A DNA stretch of 9,525 nucleotides from a bacterium (GTDB lineage: Bacteria; UBP15; UBA6099): contig JAKQBV010000261.1 in the NCBI GenBank assembly GCA_029573925.1, forward strand, positions 1-9,525, written 5' to 3'. The first letter of the stretch is position 1. Each line of letters begins with the position of its first letter. The translations under genes were made by a program, and so were the position numbers. Below the pieces are notes generated by a model, which made no database searches, was not told the origin of the DNA, and saw only the letters and a list, made by a program, of their open reading frames with translations. Positions 4,955 to 9,525 of this stretch are shown in pieces.

Positions 4955-7900
4955 TCATTTCCCCTCGGATATTTCGAGGAACGGCTCACTGTCCGGCTCC
5001 GAGCAAAAGAAAATCGCTTTCCGCGCTCGTTTTTCTTTTCGCAGAAGACCGGCATCGACAAGATTGTCGAGCAGTACGAACCATTTCGCTTTTCTGCCGA
5101 CACGATCATTGTGTGTGACAAATCCCTTTTTGCTGAGAATCGCATATATTTCTCTGACAATCGTCTCTGAAAAAGCCGGGCTGATTCTTGCGACATCCGC
5201 AAAAGACAAATAATCATCCGTTCCGAACAGCGCATCCTCTTTCATTTGCCCTTCAGCCGCTTCAACGACTTCGGCATCCGCATTTCCCATCATCTCGGTA
5301 AAATAGGCGGCAAGCAGCAGCATCTGTAATTCCTCATTACTTTCCGGCCCGTACTTGTCGGCAACCGTGTTGTAAATCTTCTTCCTAGTTCCCTTGATGT
5401 ACTCCTCATACAAATCCTTCGCTTCCATAATGCGATTTCTCAGATACTTCGGTGTGTCGAACACGGTCATGTCGCCATTGTAGATAATGAGATGCTTTTC
5501 CTGCTCGTCGCGCGGGGTGCGCAACATGGCCTGACACACTGCCCGGTTGCGGTTGTATCCGAGAAGGTCTCTCATTGTGATCCGCATATTTGTGGATGAA
5601 TTTATCGCCGCCACATAGTCAAAGAAATGATCGAAGTTGGCGCGACCGTTGCCGTCGGCAATCGAAAGATGAAAATCAGGCAGGTTCTTGCCTCTGGCCC
5701 GTGAGGAGCGATAGTTGTCCATGAACATGCAGCTTGCGCGCTCGAGATGCAGTCTTGTTTCGGCAGGCGCGTTGGGATGCAACAAAACTTCATCGCCTGA
5801 GTAGTGAACGACGTTGTCGTCCGAATCCAACAGACGCGCTTTGAACTTCATCCGGCCCGCATTTCGCTTGTATGAATCGAAAAGGGATTTCGCCATATTC
5901 TTATTCTTTGCGAAGTAGTAGAGATTCAGATCGTCGTCCGACATATCTATGCAGTAGTTGAAGAATTTGAAGAACGAATCGTGATTGAGAGCCTTGGGTT
6001 TTACCGGATTGTCCCGTTTGTTGCCTGAGAGCAGAACCTCGCCCATGCGATTGTTGTGAAGAACAAGAGTTGCTAGATTGTGCATTCCGACTGTTGTGCC
6101 GTAATAGTCGACGCTCTTTTCATTGAGAAGGAATACGGCGGCCGCCATTGACGGTTCTATGAATGTGCCTGACAGCAGCACATTCACATGAAATTGCAGG
6201 AGTCCTACTATGTTTTCAAACTGTTCCTTATCAAGGTAACTCAGGACGATCCGGCAAGCGTTTTCTGTTTCATCGTTTCTTGGAACATGGCGCAGCAGCG
6301 CGCCGTTGTTCGGAGCATTCTCGCAAAATTCCAGAAACAGCAGAAAAACGTTGATGCTGTTCTTATAGACCGCATCTCCATTGCGGAAATATTGATAATC
6401 ATCGTTTGATGAATAAATGCCGGGCACGGAGAAACGGAACCGGTCGAAGGCGTCATCGCCCGGGGGCTCCTCGTCGTACTGGATTTCGTCGGGCTTAACG
6501 AGGACTTTTATGAAATTGATAGCCGGATATTTTGTAATCTCGTCCTGATAGCCAAAGATGACGCCGGTATTAATTACGCCATGAATATCATCAACTCCAG
6601 CGGCGCATAGATGTTCGTTCTCTCTTCTGACGTGCTGCTCCACGGTTATGCTTTTCTCTTTGGGCTTCTTGTAAAAATCAGCGGGCTTGAGTATTTGTTC
6701 GAGGCGGTGGATGTTTTCCTCGACAGCATCGAGATCGAAGATGTCTTTTCGGATGACATTTCTTGAGACCTCTTCTCTTACCGTATTGACGGCATCCCGC
6801 AGCGCGTTTATAAAATCAGCCGGTCCGCCGGCAGGCGTATTAATGGGTTCCCTATATCTCGGCTCCATTTCGCCATTTGAAAAGCGTGTGCTGTATGACA
6901 GCCTGCACTGCCCGCATCGCGGCTTTCTGCAATATTTCATGCAACCCGCATTCGATGTTCGAGGCAATGCCACTGTCAGCGAGCGCCTACAGAACTCCAT
7001 CAACTGGTCGGCAAACAGATCGGCTTCATCAACAAAAATGTAATTAGGCAGAGGCTGCAGAACTTTTATCAGATTGTCGTCAATGAAAAATATGAAGGGG
7101 GCGACAACGATGTGCGCTTTCGGAGCCAGCAGCATGGACAGAGTGCGAAGGCAGACCGTTTCAGCTTTCTGTTTGTGATTGATATCAGCGACAATGCTTT
7201 TCATCCGCTCCAAGCTAAAAACGCCGGTTTCACGAGCTACGATTTCATCCAGCAAATCGGGGTGTTTAGTTGTGAATGTTTTTGCCCCGCAACGACATGA
7301 ACCGCATGGACGGAGCATTTCCGCGTAATTGACGCACGATTTCTCATTTTTACCCGTTACATGCACGAGAAGTTTTCCGGGCGGCATATTCATTCCTTTC
7401 GCCATGCCGACCACCTCACTACATGTCGAGTGGTCAGGCGCGAGAATCAGGGACCGCCTGTCACTGGCGGCCAGATCGGTAGCCGCGGCCATGGTCTGAT
7501 ACGTTTTGCCGCTCGCCATCGGCGCTTCGATTAAATTCAGTTTCAGCGAAACGGGCGCTTCAGGATCGGAATGGACGATCTTTTCGAGGGCCGTTTTCAA
7601 CGCTTCGCGCGACTTGTCTCTGAAGTCTTTGAAGGACGGCGACTCTTTCTCATTGAAGAATGAGATTCTGAGGTTTCTGTAGCATTTCCCCGGATCGCAC
7701 CATTCCTGACATTTCGCGCAACTTATCGCTTTATAGTCGTTCCAGAGATCTTCGCGGAGCATGTAACCCGTATCGTTTCTCTCGGCTTCAGAACGAGTGT
7801 CGGCCAGAACGGTGTCGCCGAAATATTTTTGAGTGAAAAATGGGCTGTCCATGAAAATGCGAATGATGTCCGCTTCGGAAGCCCCAACCGCGTTAAGTTC

Positions 7901-9525
7901 GGTAATCAATTTCGCGCGCCCGGTGAACCAGATCGAACCGCCGGAATGAATGACCGCGGAAATCGCTTCAACGCAGGGAATGCGAACGGATACGCCTTTT
8001 CGCCGCAGATAATCCGCGATGTTCTTTCGCCAACTGCTCTTTTCCATATTCACTCTGGGCGCTCTTCTGGACGAGTCAAAATTTACTGTATGGGGGATAT
8101 CGCTCGTGATTTCCACAACGATGACGCGCGTTTCCGCACAATCGAAATCCACTGGGTTTAAACCGGGATCGTCTCTGCGATATTTCGCGAGCGCTATAAC
8201 GCCGGCGGCATCGAGGCTGAATAATTCGGTCGCCGACAGACGGGTGTTGTGAAGGCCGGTCCTTGGGTGTGTCGAACCAAGTATTCGCAGAGGCCTGTCG
8301 TGGTTATAAAGATTCATGTCCACGGCGCTCTGGCATTCTTCCGGCATGTGGCCGGCAATATGCCGGGCCAGACGCTCGTAAATAAGATTCAGTTCAACGC
8401 AGTCGGGAATGCCGAGCGCGTTCTGCGGAATTGAAAGGTAGACGCTCTTGTTGCCGTTGAAATATGGGGTAATCGCCGACCGAGGCATTTTTAGAGCGTT
8501 TTCGATTGTCTCTACACAGCTCCGCGCGGCAGCAAGAGCGTTCTCGACATTTTCTGACTGGTCGCCGGTTTCATCTTCAAGCTCAATGATGAAATCGCCT
8601 GACTTCGGACAAAAACGCGTGACATTCTTGTCCGGCAGCCGGTCGCACAGATATTGAAAAGTTGATTGGTAAACATCCGTATCGGAATGTTTTTCTCTGA
8701 ATTCATGAAGCGCATCGGCGTCGTCCGCCGGGATAAACATGTGTCTCTTGATACCTTTCTTGGATTTGAAACCTTTTGAAAGTTCCACATATCTGTTCAG
8801 CGTCTCTGACGAAATCCCCGCAGCAGAAGCTGAGCCTACAGACATTCTCCCTGACATACGACGCGTAATTTCGCTTGTAGTCGTATTGAACAAAAGCCGG
8901 TACTGCTCCGGCGTGAAAAGAGGCTGCAATCTCTGAAGCGCCCGATCAAGTTTCTGAAGATAATAACCGGAGTCTAAGTTCTTGTTCTGGGAGGTGTGGT
9001 TGATATAGAATTCCACACCTGTGTCGTCACCGGCATGATTGCTGATTGTGTGGTAATAACCAACCGTACCGCCGATCAGAAAAACACGGCCCTCTTTGGA
9101 CAAAAGCATTTTTTCATATACAGGTTTCTTGCCCGCGCCGCCCTTTATTGCCTTCCTATATTCCTTGCCGCTCATCGTAATGGTTTCGCGCATCACGAAT
9201 TCCGACAGCGGCAACCTATATGCCGCAACAGTTTTACGCAGTTCAAGAACGCGATCATGAAGTCGCTGGAGGTTATTTGTAAGAATACTCTCAGCAGCCG
9301 TTATAAGAATGTCTCTAATGAATTTTACATCCCCGCGATTTCCCAGCAGCCCGCCTGTAATCGAAACTTTCCCGCATGCGTCCAATAGCGCGTAATTCTT
9401 TTTACGCAGGCTCAGCATTGATGGCCAGACTCCATCAACGTCGATTTCCATGTAACCGGGCAACTCTCTACTTAGAGCATCGCGCAGTTGCAAAAGCCCG
9501 ATGCCGGGATTTTTTTTGATTTCAT
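4955..9525 (-). CDS. Family B DNA polymerase - primase (PriS/PriL-like) - Fe-S SF2 helicase fusion, 5' truncated by the window edge
   Basis: Numbering is from the in-frame TTG at 9493; ten more complete codons lie upstream (EIKKNPGIGL) and the frame stays open to the edge, so the true start is outside. Domains: (1) Polymerase B end, 1-210: motif C IDVDG (17-21), the KKNYALL box (31-37) and thumb, down to GYYLQKLDRALQRLQPLF. Motifs A and B must lie upstream. (2) PriS-like, about 245-440: IIELED for motif I (302-307), FNGNKSVYLSIP for motif II (345-356), and motif III with VDMNL (391-395) and LRILGSTHPRTG (402-413), close to the LLKxPFSxHPKTG of PriS. (3) PriL-like Fe-S, about 485-610: IPC507, a gR..L helix pair, then C592, C595, C599, C604. 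(4) XPD/DinG-like helicase, about 645-1345: Walker A APMASGKT (657-664), Cys 720/730/733/735, HIVVAPFIFFID, DEAD box (822-825), a further Cys4 (851-863), LLSGT (1106-1110), motif V-like SRARGKNLP, motif VI QAMLRTPR (1321-1328). (5) Winged-helix-like end, about 1420-1500. It presumably primes, unwinds and copies the element. Cell location is cytosolic, with no membrane segment. Confidence 0.93.
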   Translation of the reverse strand, partial: EIKKNPGIGLLQLRDALSRELPGYMEIDVDGVWPSMLSLRKKNYALLDACGKVSITGGLLGNRGDVKFIRDILITAAESILTNNLQRLHDRVLELRKTVAAYRLPLSEFVMRETITMSGKEYRKAIKGGAGKKPVYEKMLLSKEGRVFLIGGTVGYYHTISNHAGDDTGVEFYINHTSQNKNLDSGYYLQKLDRALQRLQPLFTPEQYRLLFNTTTSEITRRMSGRMSVGSASAAGISSETLNRYVELSKGFKSKKGIKRHMFIPADDADALHEFREKHSDTDVYQSTFQYLCDRLPDKNVTRFCPKSGDFIIELEDETGDQSENVENALAAARSCVETIENALKMPRSAITPYFNGNKSVYLSIPQNALGIPDCVELNLIYERLARHIAGHMPEECQSAVDMNLYNHDRPLRILGSTHPRTGLHNTRLSATELFSLDAAGVIALAKYRRDDPGLNPVDFDCAETRVIVVEITSDIPHTVNFDSSRRAPRVNMEKSSWRKNIADYLRRKGVSVRIPCVEAISAVIHSGGSIWFTGRAKLITELNAVGASEADIIRIFMDSPFFTQKYFGDTVLADTRSEAERNDTGYMLREDLWNDYKAISCAKCQEWCDPGKCYRNLRISFFNEKESPSFKDFRDKSREALKTALEKIVHSDPEAPVSLKLNLIEAPMASGKTYQTMAAATDLAASDRRSLILAPDHSTCSEVVGMAKGMNMPPGKLLVHVTGKNEKSCVNYAEMLRPCGSCRCGAKTFTTKHPDLLDEIVARETGVFSLERMKSIVADINHKQKAETVCLRTLSMLLAPKAHIVVAPFIFFIDDNLIKVLQPLPNYIFVDEADLFADQLMEFCRRSLTVALPRTSNAGCMKYCRKPRCGQCRLSYSTRFSNGEMEPRYREPINTPAGGPADFINALRDAVNTVREEVSRNVIRKDIFDLDAVEENIHRLEQILKPADFYKKPKEKSITVEQHVRRENEHLCAAGVDDIHGVINTGVIFGYQDEITKYPAINFIKVLVKPDEIQYDEEPPGDDAFDRFRFSVPGIYSSNDDYQYFRNGDAVYKNSINVFLLFLEFCENAPNNGALLRHVPRNDETENACRIVLSYLDKEQFENIVGLLQFHVNVLLSGTFIEPSMAAAVFLLNEKSVDYYGTTVGMHNLATLVLHNNRMGEVLLSGNKRDNPVKPKALNHDSFFKFFNYCIDMSDDDLNLYYFAKNKNMAKSLFDSYKRNAGRMKFKARLLDSDDNVVHYSGDEVLLHPNAPAETRLHLERASCMFMDNYRSSRARGKNLPDFHLSIADGNGRANFDHFFDYVAAINSSTNMRITMRDLLGYNRNRAVCQAMLRTPRDEQEKHLIIYNGDMTVFDTPKYLRNRIMEAKDLYEEYIKGTRKKIYNTVADKYGPESNEELQMLLLAAYFTEMMGNADAEVVEAAEGQMKEDALFGTDDYLSFADVARISPAFSETIVREIYAILSKKGFVTHNDRVGRKAKWFVLLDNLVDAGLLRKEKRARKAIFFCSEPDSEPFLEISEGK

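Larger units (their letters stand above)
2281..9525. mobile_element. Left part of an integrative element carrying a replication fusion protein; right end outside the window
   Basis: All four genes from the tRNA to the window edge are on the - strand, tightly spaced, and of mobile-element character: a serine recombinase beside the tRNA, two small proteins of unrecognised family, and a polymerase-primase-helicase fusion. The host genes before it run on the + strand. No transfer, capsid or transposase gene is visible, so it could be a provirus, an integrated plasmid or a self-replicating integrative element. The left boundary is placed at the tRNA 3' end from context, and the right boundary is unknown. 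Confidence 0.7.

Noticed and set aside
9491..9493. TTG as the start of the replication fusion
   Set aside because: The frame is open to the window edge, and polymerase motif C follows only 17 residues later, so motifs A and B must be encoded upstream.
9523..9525. ATG at the window edge on the - strand
   Set aside because: It is in a different frame from the fusion gene and reaches a stop within 18 codons.
1..9525. CRISPR array
   Set aside because: No regularly spaced direct repeats of the right size were seen.

Overview
The window is bacterial DNA that joins a host chromosome segment to the left part of an integrated element. The host side is about 1-2282. It holds the 3' three quarters of clpB and an intact tRNA-Ser(GCU) gene, both on the + strand. 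No marker fixes the phylum: ClpB is of ordinary bacterial type, GC content is intermediate, and the tRNA lacks an encoded CCA.

The element side is about 2283 to beyond 9525, and all its genes are on the - strand. It reads from right to left toward the tRNA. First comes a giant replication protein whose 5' end lies outside the window. It is followed by a 143-residue protein with an acidic, aromatic-tipped tail, a 65-residue protein that starts with TTG, and a large serine recombinase. The last two genes overlap by 8 bases. The recombinase reading frame runs out of the element and stops inside the tRNA gene, as expected if the element integrated at the tRNA 3' end. The far end of the element is not in view.

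The main discovery is the giant protein, with 1,522 complete residues visible and more upstream. By motif it reads, in order: the end of a family B DNA polymerase (motif C Asp-x-Asp, KKxY box, thumb), an archaeo-eukaryotic primase small-subunit (PriS) fold, a PriL-like Fe-S domain, an Fe-S SF2 helicase of the XPD/DinG type, and a C-terminal winged-helix region. This puts polymerase, both primase parts and helicase in one chain. The primase has Glu-x-Glu for Asp-x-Asp in motif I and Tyr for His in motif II, while its motif III is well kept.

Read together, the element looks like a self-contained replication and integration cassette: the fusion would prime, unwind and copy DNA, the acidic-tailed protein might bind single-stranded DNA or act as a replisome adaptor, and the recombinase would insert and excise the element at tRNA-Ser. 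Gene identities and domain order are read from the sequence; the way the proteins cooperate is inference.
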